Below the pieces are notes generated by a model, which was given only the letters and a program-made list of their open reading frames with translations, made no database searches and had not been told where the DNA came from. A program made the position numbers and the translations under genes. 64,000 nucleotides of DNA from Persicaria tinctoria (Eukaryota; Streptophyta; Magnoliopsida; Caryophyllales; Polygonaceae): assembly GCA_037127255.1 (NCBI GenBank), contig JBANSL010000005.1:6138001-6202000 (forward strand). Direction: 5' to 3'. Below are positions 1 through 11,775 of this stretch, one piece after another (positions within the stretch are counted from its first letter, which is position 1; each line of letters starts with the position of its first letter).

Positions 1-935
1 AAAACAACAAACCAGATAGAAACAATTTATGAGAAAAGGGGTGGATTTGGACTTTGGAATAAAAATGTTGGGTTGCAGTTAATGACTTAATGTAGAAGAA
101 GCCAGAGAGATAAATGAAATTAGATTGACTAATGATTTCCCCACAGTCACACAGTTGGATTTGGATTTTGTTTTGGGATCGAAGTTTCCTCTCAATTATT
201 TATTCCCATCTTGTGGTCTCCCAATTTTGTCTACATTTGTACTTTTACTGGCTAATATTAATATGCATCATTCCAAAAAAGATAACTAACAAGAAAACAC
301 CCAATTTCAATTTTTGACAGCAACAGCAAACATGTAACAGATAGATGGTTATGAAATACAAGCCAAGAACTTACCTATCAGAAAGAAACTGCTTTTCCCA
401 TGTACTGAATCAGATGAACAAATCAACACAAGGAAGAGAGTTTGGCTTGGAACTCTTCAATTATACAAATGGGGACAATGATCAAAGGATGGACCGCGGA
501 TTTGCTCACCGTAGGTGTCCTTATAATACCAGAATATCCGATTCTCAAGCTGCGGTTATAGTACAACTGCAACATCTATGATGTATATTAAAGTGACAAG
601 AAATGCATCAACAACAACCAACAACGACGAGTGTAACACTAACAGCTTTACTGTGGTTCAGCATGAAGAGACGGTGACCCACCGAGCTTCAAGAGTTGGA
701 TCATGTGCTGACTTGGTTATGAAAATGGCTGCACTAAGAGAAACAAATAATACAATTTCCAGTATCTTTAGATTTACAATGGCTTGATCCTCTTGGCAGC
801 CAATGGAAAGATCAAGCTGAGACATATTTCAACTTGCTTCCCTGAATCTGTGTTTTCTTTGCATAACAGAATACACAAGCTTTGCATGTATTTACAGGTA
901 CAATCAATTGGCAGAGCAGCCAAAGGCGTACTAAC
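1..935. other. 3' flank of the lipase gene, no gene supported
   Basis: AT-rich sequence downstream of the lipase stop codon. Several short frames of 60-80 codons exist but show no recognisable domain, splice structure or codon bias. The part next to 935 is probably the lipase 3' UTR, since the gene is read on the minus strand. I see no tRNA, terminal inverted repeat or LTR signature here. Confidence 0.5.
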
Positions 936-3900
936 TTAGGTACTAGTGTGACCCTCCTCTGATCTGAAAAATTCAATCATGGGGTCATAGAGATCTTGCT
1001 TGGCATTTGTGCTCAATACAAAGTCTATATGGCCGTAGTTTTCCAGATAAAGTAACTCTGTCTTGCACGGTAGCTCCTTGAGGGTGTGCTCCACGTCTGT
1101 GGGATCAGCCAAGGCATCGTTGGCCCCAAATGCCATCCACACAGGAAGCACCTCCGGTATAGCACTGAGATCAAATGCTGGGGGCTTCGAGGATCCATAT
1201 TCTTGCAAGTTTTTCCAGACTCCATAGTCATACTTAGCAAAAGTATCCTTGCGAATCACTGCCGGCAAGGATAGAAACACAGGGATGCCATTAAATTAGA
1301 GGGAAAACATTAGTAATATTTATTTCTTGATCATAATGCAATATCATAAATTCATGATATCAGCTTGAACTCTCACTAGATATATAAAGAAGAGATGGTT
1401 TCTTATCATTGTGAAAGAGTAACAAATGAATATCACCAACAAGCTGCAGAAGCATGACTAGACTTAACTTTCCAACTCTGCATAACACAATATATGCCAC
1501 TTCCAAAGAATATTGCAGTCTCGACAATATTGACTTCCTTAGAGAAATACTCCGTACAATTGTGAAACCAAAATTCAAGGTAAAATGACTCTATAACACA
1601 GGGTATCACTGGATCTGATAGCTCCCTTGTTTGGAGGAAAAGTTAATGCCTTGATGATAAACGACACATTTTCACACCCAATAAAATAAAGAACTGTGAC
1701 TCGCAGAAATGTAGGTCATGCAAGATGTAAGAGATCTTACTCTGGAATAGGTGATTTAGATTCTTGGTAGATGATGGATGAGGTAAATATTCAAGATATA
1801 AATCCACCCTTGAGTTATTAAAGCAACAATTCTTCCCTGCAACATGATTAAACTTCGGAATAAGTGCACTAACTCAAGAAGCATAAAAGCCAAAATAAAA
1901 CTAGCCTCAAGAAAAGTATTCTGATAGAAACCACTAGGAGCAAGGATCTCGCACCTAGGAAGACCACTCAAGCAAGGATCTCGCTAGAGGATTTGTGCAG
2001 GAACTATCCCACTTTTGACACTTGATATATTGATAATTCAAAGATTCCTACAAACTGAAGCTGCACACAGCTTTCAAAGGGAATTAAGTAACTGCCAACC
2101 TTAACCCACTACCCCACTAACTACTAATGCACTACATATTAAGGAAACTACCGTTGACTGACTCTTCTATTAGTTTTCTAGGTAACTAACTCTAAACTGA
2201 AATTACTCTTATAATGGGCAAATACTAAAATGCTAACTAAAATAAGCATAAGACCCTTAATCTGAATTCTTCTTCTTAGAGCATCTTCCCCCGTAAGCCA
2301 TAATGGTTAGGGAAAATAGCCTACCAAAAGAGAATATTCTATAAAATATTCTCTTTTAGCCTATTATACGGTTTTGTTGTTCCCGCCGTAGGCCAATTTT
2401 GACAAGCTAAATTTCCTATAAATACTAATATAATTTAGAACTTTCACATCTCATTTTCGTCACTCGATTCTATCTTTAGTACTTTAAGCAAATTAATATT
2501 TATTTTTTATTATAATTTTGATGAATCTATAATAAAAAAAAAGATTAATGTCATTTAAATAAAATATTATTTATGAAATGATAATTCTAATATGTCAAAT
2601 ATTATATTCCTATCGAAGAATTTTTTAATATCTTTACAATACTACAACCTTTATTTTTAATTAAAAATCATAACTATATAATATATAGGTTTATAATTGT
2701 ATCATTTAGCATTTGGCCTTCCAAAAGAGAAAGCCAAATTTGGCCTTTCTTTTAGAAATAGGCTAAAAACAAAATGGCTAAAATGAGTTTTGGCCTAGTG
2801 TGGGAGCAAAATTAGGCCAAAACCCATTTTTTAGCTTACCATGGGAGATGGCCTTATGGAGTCGTATCAATGCACCCGCCCTGAAAATTCGACTTGTCCT
2901 CAAGTCGAAACTGAGGTAATTGATGCAGCAGCAAGCAAAATTCTTCCCAGCTAACTCCCACATAGGACCAAACTTTGCAATTGGGCCAAGGGGGTGGCCT
3001 AAGTGGCTCGGGAATCAGACTCTCATCCTTCACAGGTCTCCCTTCCTGTATCACCAGCTTTCTGGCCCACACATCCTCTTTGAACTTGCCTCCTTGAACA
3101 GGATATTGCTGAGTTCGATCCTCCATCATCTCCATGAGGTCGCTGAACTCTTCTCCTCCATTCTTACCCTTCTCCACATAAGAATGGATACAGGGTTCCT
3201 TCGTCGAGCTAATATGGTTGTCGCTATAAAGAACAACTTCCACGCTGAGCACGTTTTCAGTCCCCTCAACCTTGACTTCACCTTCCGGCTTGAGATTCAT
3301 CTGCTCAGCTGTGACTGCCTTAGTCGAGGACTCCTTAACCTTATTCACCTCATATAACAAAGCTTCTACGCCAGCCTTGAGGGTAACCATTTTGCTGATT
3401 TGTTTTTCTTTTTCTTCCCCGTCTTCTTCCTCCTGGATCTCCTCCATTACTGCTTCCCAGCAGTTCTCTAAATGCCCCAATTCGAACTCCAATTTGCTCC
3501 CAGGAAACTTGGGTCTGCTCTCCCCATCTTCAATCCAAGACAACATCAATTCCCTTGCTTCCTCTATCCATCTATAGATGAACATGAACGCTTCTTCCCT
3601 AATCTCCATTGTAGTGTCTGGTGTGTTTTCGGAGGTACAGGAGCGTGTCATTACCATTCAGATCGAACAGCTCTGATACCAATTGATAGAAACCACTAGA
3701 AGCAAGGATCTCACACCTAGGAAGACCACTCAAGCAAGGATCTCGCTAGAGGATTTGTGCAGGAACTATCCCACTTTTGATACTTGATATATTGATAATT
3801 CAAAGATTCCTACAAACTGAAGCTGCACACAGCTTTTAAAGGGAATTAAGTAACTGCCAACCTTAACCCACTACCCCACTAACTACTAATGCACTACAAA

Positions 3901-6900
3901 TTAAGGAAACTACCGTTGACCGACTCTTCTAATAGTTTTCTAGGTAACTAACTCTAAACTGAAATTACTCTTATAATGGGCAAATACTAAAATACTAACT
4001 AAAATAAACATAAGACCCTTAATCCGAATTCTTCTTCTTATGGAGTCGTATCATATTCCCTTGACAATCCCATGTCTTGTTCCAAGAGACAGAATTGCTA
4101 ATTATTGTTGAGTAGTCATATGAATTGGCTGTCTAGCTACGAAAAGAAACTACCAACAGAAATACAGAATAGAACATTTGCATTACATGGATGAAGGAAC
4201 AGTTACCAATAATGAAACTCCTTTGACAAGTGAAATATTCCCTTTTGAATAGTTCCGACTTCCAGACTATGACTCTATTCCTAATTGGCTCAAATGCAAT
4301 CTGCCAGCAGATACGAACGACAAGACTAAAGCAGGGGAAAGTAGCAAAAGCTGTGCAATGTATATAAGCAAAGCAAGAGTATTGACCATAAAGAATCATC
4401 CTGAATTTTTGCTATTGAGGGTATGTTCCCACACTGCCGAGGCTGCTTGTACTGGGATTATCCGATTATATTCCCTGACACTTTGCAGACCAATACCTGA
4501 GTAAAGCTACCTTCCTCCTAAATGCCCTTTCCTCACCTATTGCTGTTTTAATGCCATGATTTATGTGCAACAGTGCAAGCCTGGGAAAAGTTTTGCGATC
4601 AACCTAAAATAAAATGGCTGGCTGTGTGCTGACATTGTCTATAATCAGTTCTGTGGAACTGATTTTGGGCAGTACCACTTCCCCATTATCACATAACCAA
4701 TTTGTCAATGCTTATAGGAACCCCTTCAATTTTTCAAGTCATACTTTAGTCATCAGTTCTACGCGAACCATCGCACTGTATTTTGTATAGGCTCTGTACC
4801 TTCAATGGTCTCCAAAATAACCCTTCTCTCCCCATCCATGACAGAGAGATGGAGGGATGGACCATTTGATGCATGGTACATTCATAAAGGACTGTACGGA
4901 GAACTATACCTGTTATAGATGTCAAGAGGTTGTTGCACTCCAGATGTCCATCACAAACAGAATCCAGTATGTGAACGCCCATCTCACTGCATTCATTAAC
5001 AAAGAATATTAACAACTTCACAGTGATAAAACTTTCCATATTCAAACATTAAGAGAATTCTGTATGATAACAAATACCTTCTGAAGTTGATTTGATGAAT
5101 CCCCATAGCAAGAACCACCTGTAAGAAAGGGTGACCAATGCTCAAGAAATAAAGATAAAATTAAAGCATATGCAAATAGCTCCATAAGAATCTAGTAGTA
5201 CCTTATCAATATGCATGCTAACCATTCGAAGAACCAGTGGAGCACTAACATGTCCCAAGTATGATATGGGAGAAAGGAGTGCAGCAGCTTTGACCATTTT
5301 CACTATACTTGGTTGAGTAACAGCAGCCAAAGACATAATGGTCCCCTTTGAAACAGGAATTAAATTACAATCAAGAAGTGTGCAAAGGAGAATAAATTGA
5401 CAATTTGGCAACACCAAATTGATATTTAAAGGGAAAAAAGAGACGAAAAATTCAAAGTGAAGAACACTTGGAACCTGTGAATGTCCAACAAGGAAAACTT
5501 TCGAGCTTGTTGTCAAATATATATGAGAGATCATTTCTTTAAGATCAATCAAAGCCAGTTCTTCCCAGCTCCAATCCCAAAATGCCTACAACAGAAACAG
5601 TAGTGATCTTATTTTGGAGAATTTCAGCACTTCCTAGCTACAACAGTTGAGATGGATTGGAAATATTTCATATTATGGAAGGTCCACGGCAATAGATAAT
5701 GATCAAAGACAAAGACAATATAGATTAGGCAATGTGTTTTAAGTCACTTTCCACTCCTTAGTGGCAGGATGCCATGATGTATATAAGAAACGATCTATCT
5801 GGTGCATTAAACTTAGTAACTGGGCTTATGAATTAAACAAGGACAAATAAGGTAGCACCAAAAGGAGAAAAGGGATAAACGATCATTGATTCAATAAAGC
5901 CACACTACACACCTTGTCTCTTTCTGATAGAGATACATGCCCATGACTCCAGCGTGTTCCACGCACATTTCCAATCCACACATCAAACCCCTGATCTGCA
6001 AGCACGAAACCCAGTGACTGCTCCTTGGAATTCAAAAACCATACGTCACCGGCCTGTTTGAAGATGACACCATGAGAAGTGTCATAAGTCATAACTCATA
6101 AACAGCAAGTTTCAAAGACAGATTTGGAAGATTCAAGGAGGTACTAGATCCTCCATGTGATGCAAACAGGAGTATATTTGAACAGGGTAATTTGTGTTCA
6201 ACAGTTTTTCCGAAATCTAATATCCATGTTCAGTCCCAATACCACTAAGTTCCAAACCTCAAAAGTCCTATACTCCTACACTTGGAGCATGAAGTAAAAG
6301 TTTAAGAGCAGTTTGATCCAATCATCATTCCTTTCAAATAGAACAGCTCCACTTCAGATTTCCATGAATAAACAAGCTATTGGAGCTCGGTTTATGATTC
6401 AATCCCTATAGGCATTATCAATCCTAATAGAATAAGCTGCTGAACCTTCTTAATTGCTCACACGGCATAAATTACATAAAAAAACAAAAAAACTGGAAAC
6501 AAGGAGAGAGTAATCACCATAAACAGGCCGTGTTGAAGCAAGACAGGGGGGCCAGTTCGCAAACGTAATTCCTCAGAAGGAGAAGTCACTCGCTGCATAG
6601 CCAACAGATAACCATCTTCTGTTTGAATCTAACCCAAGGACAAACACAAAATCAGAAACCCTAAAAGTCAAATGTACTAAAGAAGAGGAAACCGATCAAA
6701 CAAGCTATCAGATTACAATTAAGAGATCGTAGAGTTCGAGGGACAAAAAAGGATAGAGAGAAAGGGAGCGTACGGTGTGTTCGGAGCAAAGGTAACCTGC
6801 CGGGCGAATGAGGTGCTCGCAGAGACTCCCACCTTGCTTGAGGCGGCGGGAGAGGGGTACGATCTCATCGGCGGAGAACAAGGCGGCAAGTGAGAGAAGT

Positions 6901-6935
6901 GAGAGAAGAGCCACCACTGTCGCCGGCGATGCCAT
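936..6935 (-). CDS. LIP1: LIP1-like triacylglycerol lipase (alpha/beta hydrolase), nine exons
   Basis: Acid-lipase-type alpha/beta hydrolase resembling Arabidopsis triacylglycerol lipase 1, which hydrolyses triacylglycerol. Exons on the minus strand: 6935-6774, 6628-6518, 6053-5913, 5585-5475, 5345-5202, 5118-5078, 4986-4910, 1836-1741 and 1258-936. All introns are GT-AG, and the joined frame is open for 401 residues (the Arabidopsis protein is about the same size). Residues 1-22 form a hydrophobic signal peptide. The oxyanion motif HGLF is in exon 2. The nucleophile motif GHSQG is split by the exon 4/5 junction (Ser174). The acid is probably Asp342 in the motif GANDALAD and the base His371 in YGHIDF. 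Codons split at junctions (Ser237, Gly263, Met295) rebuild correctly. Intron 7 spans about 3.07 kb because of an LTR retrotransposon; splice sites are intact, so the gene looks functional. Exon boundaries were deduced by eye. Confidence 0.95.
2279..2853. mobile_element. Tourist/PIF-Harbinger-type MITE inserted in the 3' LTR
   Basis: 575 bp flanked by the trinucleotide duplication TTA (2276-2278 and 2854-2856), with imperfect inverted ends: GAGCATCTTCCCCCGTAAGC on the left and GGCCATCTCCCATGGTAAGC on the right read inwards. The sister LTR at 4038-4045 reads TTA-TGGAG without interruption, which gives the exact empty site. Internal palindromes (for example 2322-2364) are typical of a MITE. No coding capacity. 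Confidence 0.92.
2854..3657 (-). CDS. 267-codon ORF of the TRIM-like element, unknown function
   Basis: Almost the whole internal region is one open frame starting 13 nt past the priming site. The product is acidic and Glu/Lys-rich, with no zinc knuckle, protease, RT or integrase motif. Residues 15-110 look helical and coiled-coil-prone. The C-terminus runs through the polypurine tract, and the stop codon lies in the 3' LTR, just at the MITE junction. I do not recognise the family. It could be a remnant of a gag-like region or captured host coding sequence. Its integrity in a young copy suggests it may be translated, but a short frame can stay open simply because the insertion is recent. Confidence 0.55.
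   Translation of the reverse strand: MVMTRSCTSENTPDTTMEIREEAFMFIYRWIEEARELMLSWIEDGESRPKFPGSKLEFELGHLENCWEAVMEEIQEEEDGEEKEKQISKMVTLKAGVEALLYEVNKVKESSTKAVTAEQMNLKPEGEVKVEGTENVLSVEVVLYSDNHISSTKEPCIHSYVEKGKNGGEEFSDLMEMMEDRTQQYPVQGGKFKEDVWARKLVIQEGRPVKDESLIPEPLRPPPWPNCKVWSYVGVSWEEFCLLLHQLPQFRLEDKSNFQGGCIDTTP
3670..3681 (-). promoter_or_regulatory. primer-binding site, initiator tRNA-Met type
   Basis: The minus strand reads TGGTATCAGAGC two bases after the 5' LTR. This is the standard complement to the 3' end of plant initiator tRNA-Met used by many plant LTR retrotransposons, and it fixes the element's orientation. Confidence 0.9.
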
Positions 6936-6995
6936 CTTCTCCGATGTAGTGAGGATGAGAACTTAGAACTCCAATGAGATCGGGGAGTTTCTTCC

Positions 6996-7003
6996 GTATA
7001 TAA
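6996..7003 (-). promoter_or_regulatory. TATA box of the lipase gene
   Basis: On the minus strand the sequence reads TTATATAC, about 61 nt upstream of the lipase ATG. A start site roughly 30 nt downstream would leave a 5' UTR of about 30 nt. Position and sequence suit a plant core promoter. No transcript evidence is available. Confidence 0.6.
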
Positions 7004-7004
7004 C

Positions 7005-7132
7005 GTCGTCACCAAGTGGTCAAATGGGAGATTGGGAGAGGGCGGGAGCGAAGCATCGGTTGAATAGGGTTGGCGACTTTCTGATTCAGATAGGGATAAA
7101 TTAACAGTTTTTTTCCAGCGGATCGCCTGCTC
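7005..7132. other. lipase 5' flank
   Basis: Upstream promoter DNA between the lipase TATA box and the poly(T) end of the adjacent LINE. Positions 7039-7107 match, inverted, the segment 23239-23301 at roughly 85-90 percent by eye, so part of this promoter was copied elsewhere in the window. Confidence 0.6.
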
Positions 7133-10100
7133 TTTTTTTTTTTATTTTAATTATTATTAGGAAAGATTTCGGGTGAGCAAGCTCTACCCGAAGGCATCCT
7201 TCCGGGTGAGGTCCAGTAGACAAGAATTATTTTGAATATCAATCCCCCAGACAGAGTAGCAAAGTCACTCTATTGTCTATACGGGGAATGTGAAGAAAAG
7301 TTACACTTTCCAGATTTGTCAACATTAGCTTAATATCAGAAATAATGAGTTCAATTTCCATGGACATTTCGTCTTTCTGTTTAGATGGTCTATAATTATG
7401 CTGGAGTCACCTTCAATGTGGAGCTTGGTATTTCGTAAGTTCAAGGCCTGCTGCACACCAAGTTTTAAAGCTAGAGCTTCCGCTTTTAGTGGACTTTGGA
7501 TACTGAGTTTTTTGTATCCTATGTTAATTGGGCATCCTTCTCAGTCACGAATAATAGTTCCAGCTGTACTAATTTTATCAATAAGGGAAGACCCATCAAA
7601 GTTCAATTTAAAGGACCCTATTGGAGGTTTACGCCACATAATGCTAGCTTGTTTACTATTCTGCTGCCTGGGGTTGGTTTTGTGTGGCTGTATACTTGCC
7701 TCTTCCTCGAAGCAGTCTTCAAAACGAGATGTTTTACTCCAGTTCTCTTCATGTGTTTTAATGATGTGAATAATTGTGTCTCCACTCGGGATAGGAATTG
7801 ATCTGAATATATGCTGATTTCGAATGTACCACGTGGTCCACCAAGAAAAGGCTAGCTTAACTTTGGACATGTTGTTAATGTTTTTACCAATGTAAGACAT
7901 AACCGGTTTAATGTCTCTAGATTGGTTAAGCATAGATGAAATATGTGAGTTGATATGGTTCGGAAGTTTTAGGAGAGAGGTCGTGTATTGGCATTCCAGG
8001 AAAATGTGGGCCTCATCTTCACCCGCGCAATTGCACAAGCAACAAGTGGAAGGAACGGAAACACACCGTTGAGCAAGTCTTAAGGCCGTGGGAAGACCAT
8101 CCTGACATAACTTCCATAGAAAGTTTTTCACCTTTGGTATGTCCAGGCTCCAGAACCAAATATTGGAGTCTAGACGCCGCGAGGACTGCGTGGACACCAG
8201 ATTGTACGCACTCGAGGTGGTGAACCAGCCCTCCCTATCAGGCCACCAGTACAGTCGGTCTTCAAAGGGAGCAACGGGTAGGGGAATATCCGAGATTTCC
8301 TTGACAATACTACTTTGTAGCACCTGGCAGAGTTTCTCCGTCCACCATTTTCCGCCGAGAATATAATCACTAACAGAGTCCTCAAGATTAGTTATTGGAG
8401 GGCAATCACTCCTGGATTGCAGTGGAAGAGACGAGACCCAGTTATCCGTCCAAAAATTGATCGACTTTCCATTTCCAACTGACCAGATCAGCCCAGTTTT
8501 AAAGGTGTCAATGAGAGTTGTTAATTTGGCCCATTGCCAAGATAGATCACCTTTTTTTTTATATATTCTAGAAGATTGGACGAACGAAGATACTTGTGTC
8601 TGATAACGGATACCCAAACGTTTTGTGGTTCAGCTAATATTTTCCATAGAAGTTTTATTTGAAGGGCTTCATTCATATCTTTTGATGTTCGTATTCCGAG
8701 ACCTCCAAGATTTTTTGGTCTGCATATTCTATCCCAGCTAATAAGGGGGCGGTGTTGGAGATCCTTATTCCAGAAGAACATTCTGTTAACCTGGTCTAGT
8801 TCTTTATGTATTGACGTTGGAAGAAGGAAATTTTGCATTGCGTATAACGGCTTGGCCGCTAGATTTGTGTTGATTATGATGGCACGACCATGTTGTGACA
8901 AAGCATTAGCCCGCCATTGACTCAGTTGCTCTTTGGATTTGCAAATGATGTCTTCAAAAGTCGCTTTGGTTACTCTACCATTGATAATAGGGCAACCCAG
9001 ATATTTTTCCAAGGAGGCGACATTAGAAATATTTAGACAATTACTAAGTTCAGAGATCCTTGAGTTCAAAATTCCTTTGGTAGCTTGGAAGCTAGATTTC
9101 TGGTAATTAACTTTTTGGCTAGATACTTTACAATAAGCATCAATAATTTTCCTAACTTTGTGTCCCCCCTCACAACTCCCTTTAGAGAAGATAATTATGT
9201 CGTCTGCAAAGGAGAGGAAAGGGATTGTCGGGCCTCCTCTACCGAAGGAAAATCCAATATGACTTCTATCCGAGCTAGACTCAGCTGTTAAGCTACGTGC
9301 TAGAATTTCTGCACCGAGGATGAACAAAAATGGGGAAAGGGGGTCCCCTTGACGAATGCCCAGAGAGGGGAAGAACAATTCTGTTGGACCATTGTTTACA
9401 AGTACTGAGAAGGAAAGAGTAGAGATGCATTCCATAACCCAAGAAATGAAGGTCGGGTGGAACCCGAATTTGTGGAGGACTTTCGTGGTGAAATTCCAGT
9501 CGACTCTATTATATGCTTTTTCCATGTCGAGTTTTATCGCAAGCCAACCCACACGACCCTTATGGGTTCTGAATGAGTGAAAAAATTCGTGAGCTATTAG
9601 AACGTTGTCTTGTATGACCCTATCTGACACAAAAGCACCCTGAAAGGGGTGAATTAGTTTTCCAATGATAACTTTGATCCTTTCGGTAAGAATCTTAGAA
9701 ATGATCTTATAAATTGTGGAACATAAACTGATTGGTCGATAATGATTGGTAGCAGTCGGGTTATCTTTTTTTGGTAAAAGAGAGATGAAAGTATGGTTAA
9801 TTTGCTTAAGTATCTTTCCAGAGAGAAAAAAACCCTTAACAACTCGAATGATAGAAATACCAACGATATCCCAGTATTTTTTGTAGAACTCAGCTGTAAA
9901 TCCATCCGGGCCCGGGGACTTATTTTTTCAAAGGTTAAACACTGCAGTTTTTATTTCTTTGTTGGTTGGGTGGCGAATAAGGAAATCATTTTCCTCTACC
10001 GTAATTGACGGTTGAATTAAGGTAAGCATTCCATCTAAAAGAGCTTCATCGGTTGACTCCTTTTTGAAGCGTTTCTCGAAGTCCTTTTTAATTTCATTTA

Positions 10101-10441
10101 TGACGTTTTCTTCACCGATTATCAAAGTGCCGTTGTCAGATAGAATGTTACGGATTTGTTTTCGGTGTCTTCGCCCTGAAGCCACCCGGTGGAAATAAGA
10201 AGTGTTTGAATCAAATAGCTTGAGGTGCTTTGTTTTAGCCCTTTGGTTCCAGAACGTCTTTTGGAATAGTAGAAGTTTTCCTTTTTTTTTTATAAGGCAG
10301 TGTTCTTGGTTATTTGACCTTTCCGACCCCCCCCCATAGTTGTAGAAGATTGGATCTCGAGCAATTCGTTCTCTACCTCCTGTAGTTGTTGAAAGATGTT
10401 TCCAAAAGTAAACTTATTCCAAGTTTTTGCCTTTTGCTTTA
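7133..10441 (-). mobile_element. L1-type LINE copy A, 5'-truncated
   Basis: Minus-strand non-LTR retrotransposon. Its poly(A) appears as T-run 7133-7143, preceded in RNA sense by a stem-loop (7168-7192) and a TTTCCTAAT tail. The body matches ORF2 of the other LINEs here from the linker after the endonuclease to RNase H. ORF1 and the endonuclease domain are missing and the copy stops abruptly at 10441, where a foldback MITE starts. No target duplication is visible, presumably because the 5' junction was overwritten. Confidence 0.9.
7184..10440 (-). pseudogene. LINE copy A ORF2 remnant (RT and RNase H)
   Basis: Reverse transcriptase and RNase H polyprotein, broken. The RT block (frame 9630-8521) carries the catalytic motif FADD, preceded by the conserved RQGDPLSPF stretch. 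A frameshift in an A/T run near 8550-8560 moves translation into frame 8617-7541, which holds the zinc-binding RT-associated region (Cys cluster near 8030) and the start of RNase H with LNFDGS. Another shift near 7541 leads to the terminal DAFG and stop TAG at 7184-7186. A further frameshift near 9650 separates the N-terminal fingers. Not functional. Confidence 0.88.
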
Positions 10442-10891
10442 GGATCACTTGCAACCCTTATATTAATATGCTCATAATTATTTTGAGTATAAATTTACAT
10501 TAAAAAAATTCATCGGTGTTACACTCAACACATCACTTAATTATTTTGAGTATAAATTTACATTAAAAAAATTCAAAAAAATATTTTTAGATTTTTTACC
10601 CTTATATTAATATGCTCATAAATTTTTTTGGCCACCCAAAAAAAAAATGCTCATAAATTTTTATTTTAAAAAATCATATTTTAAAAATATAGATAAATAA
10701 AATATCGATTATTTGAGAAAATAATTTTTTTTTAATTTACAAATATGATTTTTGAATATATAAATTTATAAACATATTAATATAAGGGTATAGAATCTAA
10801 AAATATTTTTTTGAAATTTTTTCAATGTAAATTTATACCCGAAATAATTAACTGATGCACCGAGTGTAACACCGAGGGTTGCAGGTGATCC
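10442..10891. mobile_element. 450-bp foldback MITE, superfamily not assigned
   Basis: Very AT-rich, with arms of over 200 bp that are inverted copies of each other. Ends read GGATCACTTGCAACCC on the left and GGATCACCTGCAACCC on the right (inwards). The left arm contains an extra copy of about 60 bp (the TTATATTAATATGCTCATAA segment occurs twice), so the arms differ in length. Flanking DNA shows no matching duplication, probably because LINE fragments abut both sides. Long inverted repeats of this kind suggest a Mutator-like or other foldback MITE, but I cannot decide. Confidence 0.75.
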
Positions 10892-10899
10892 GGGCTGGG

Positions 10900-11303
10900 T
10901 TTTTTTAGATAATAATTCGGAATAGGAAGAACCTATCCGATAACATCATTTTCGGATGAGATTTGTAAGATATGTGGTAATGATACTAGTGAAATTGCTG
11001 ACAGAAGGACTAATGTGTGCAACCTTGCCAGTCACACTATTGTCAGAACGGAGAACATGAGAGAATGATGTATTACTCACGTTTAACAATAGCATTTGAA
11101 TATTGACCATAAGAAGCTCAATTTCTCAAGTGCGGGAAATCTTATTTTATAGGTGAATAATTATTACCAACAAGTCCCCTTCAATTTGAATGTTTTTAAT
11201 TAATATGTAAATCAATGACCTTTATATTTAACAGACCACACCGCAAGGTCAATGCCTCATCCCGCAGAGGGGTTTAGCCTTAATCATGGATGATGAATCC
11301 AAT
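10900..11303 (-). mobile_element. LINE copy B, 3'-terminal fragment
   Basis: About 0.4 kb of the 3' end of an L1-type LINE: T-run 10900-10906, RNA-sense stem-loop at 10917-10940 (TCGGATAGG pairing with CCTATTCCGA), and the end of an RNase H reading frame. It is nearly collinear with copy D at 23374-23775. Strongly 5'-truncated; no target duplication found. Confidence 0.82.
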
Positions 11304-11437
11304 AGGACACACTATGATGGAAGACCCCTAATTGACCGCCCTAATTCTTATACTGCTTCTAAAAAAAATAGATTGAGATAGTCCTTCCCCTAGTATCATC
11401 CTCAATTACCGATATTCTAGCAAATTTAGATGGCTAT

Positions 11438-11775
11438 TCAAGAACATGGATACACAACCAAGGGACATGATAAAGTGGTATACTTAGTAGCAAGGAAATC
11501 AGCGACACGGTTTGCATTCCTATAGATGCGGTTGAGTTGGGCTTCACAATCCTTACTAAGAAAGTCTAGAGTGCCGAGGAGAGCTAGTGTCGTTGATGAG
11601 TTTAGCCAATGTTTTATTCTGATTTGAAACATTTATTTATCATTTTTTTTTATTCAATCCGACTCAATAACGACTCTCTGGTCGAAAACCTTTGTCCCAG
11701 ACGATTTGAAGACCATCCACAATACCCCACAACTTCGAGTCCGAACCCAGCCTTTGAACAAAGCCCCATGCTAAT
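11438..11775 (-). pseudogene. RNase H-like (RVT_3-type) fragment, copy 1
   Basis: Minus-strand remnant of a plant RNase H-like domain. It contains a stretch like LWGIVDGLQIVWDKGF followed, after an in-frame stop, by HWLNSSTTLALLG and the hallmark IYRNANRVADFLA. The order and spacing fit the C-terminal half of the RVT_3 domain found in plant non-LTR elements and in solitary host genes. The catalytic first Asp region is not seen. Broken by at least one stop, and present again in copy 2. Confidence 0.7.

Larger units (their letters stand above)
1922..4053 (-). mobile_element. small LTR retrotransposon (TRIM-like, with an ORF) in lipase intron 7
   Basis: Two 370-bp LTRs (5' LTR 3684-4053; 3' LTR 1922-2278 plus 2857-2869) begin TG and end CA, and the element is flanked by a perfect 5-bp target duplication, TATTC (1917-1921 and 4054-4058). 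The priming site TGGTATCAGAGC, two bases inside the 5' LTR, is that of initiator tRNA-Met. A purine-rich tract, CAGGGCGGGTG, precedes the 3' LTR. The internal part is only about 814 bp and lacks gag, protease, RT and integrase, so the element must be mobilised in trans. The 3' LTR is interrupted by a MITE, and the 5' LTR preserves the empty site. The LTRs differ at only a handful of positions, so insertion is fairly recent. Confidence 0.95.
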
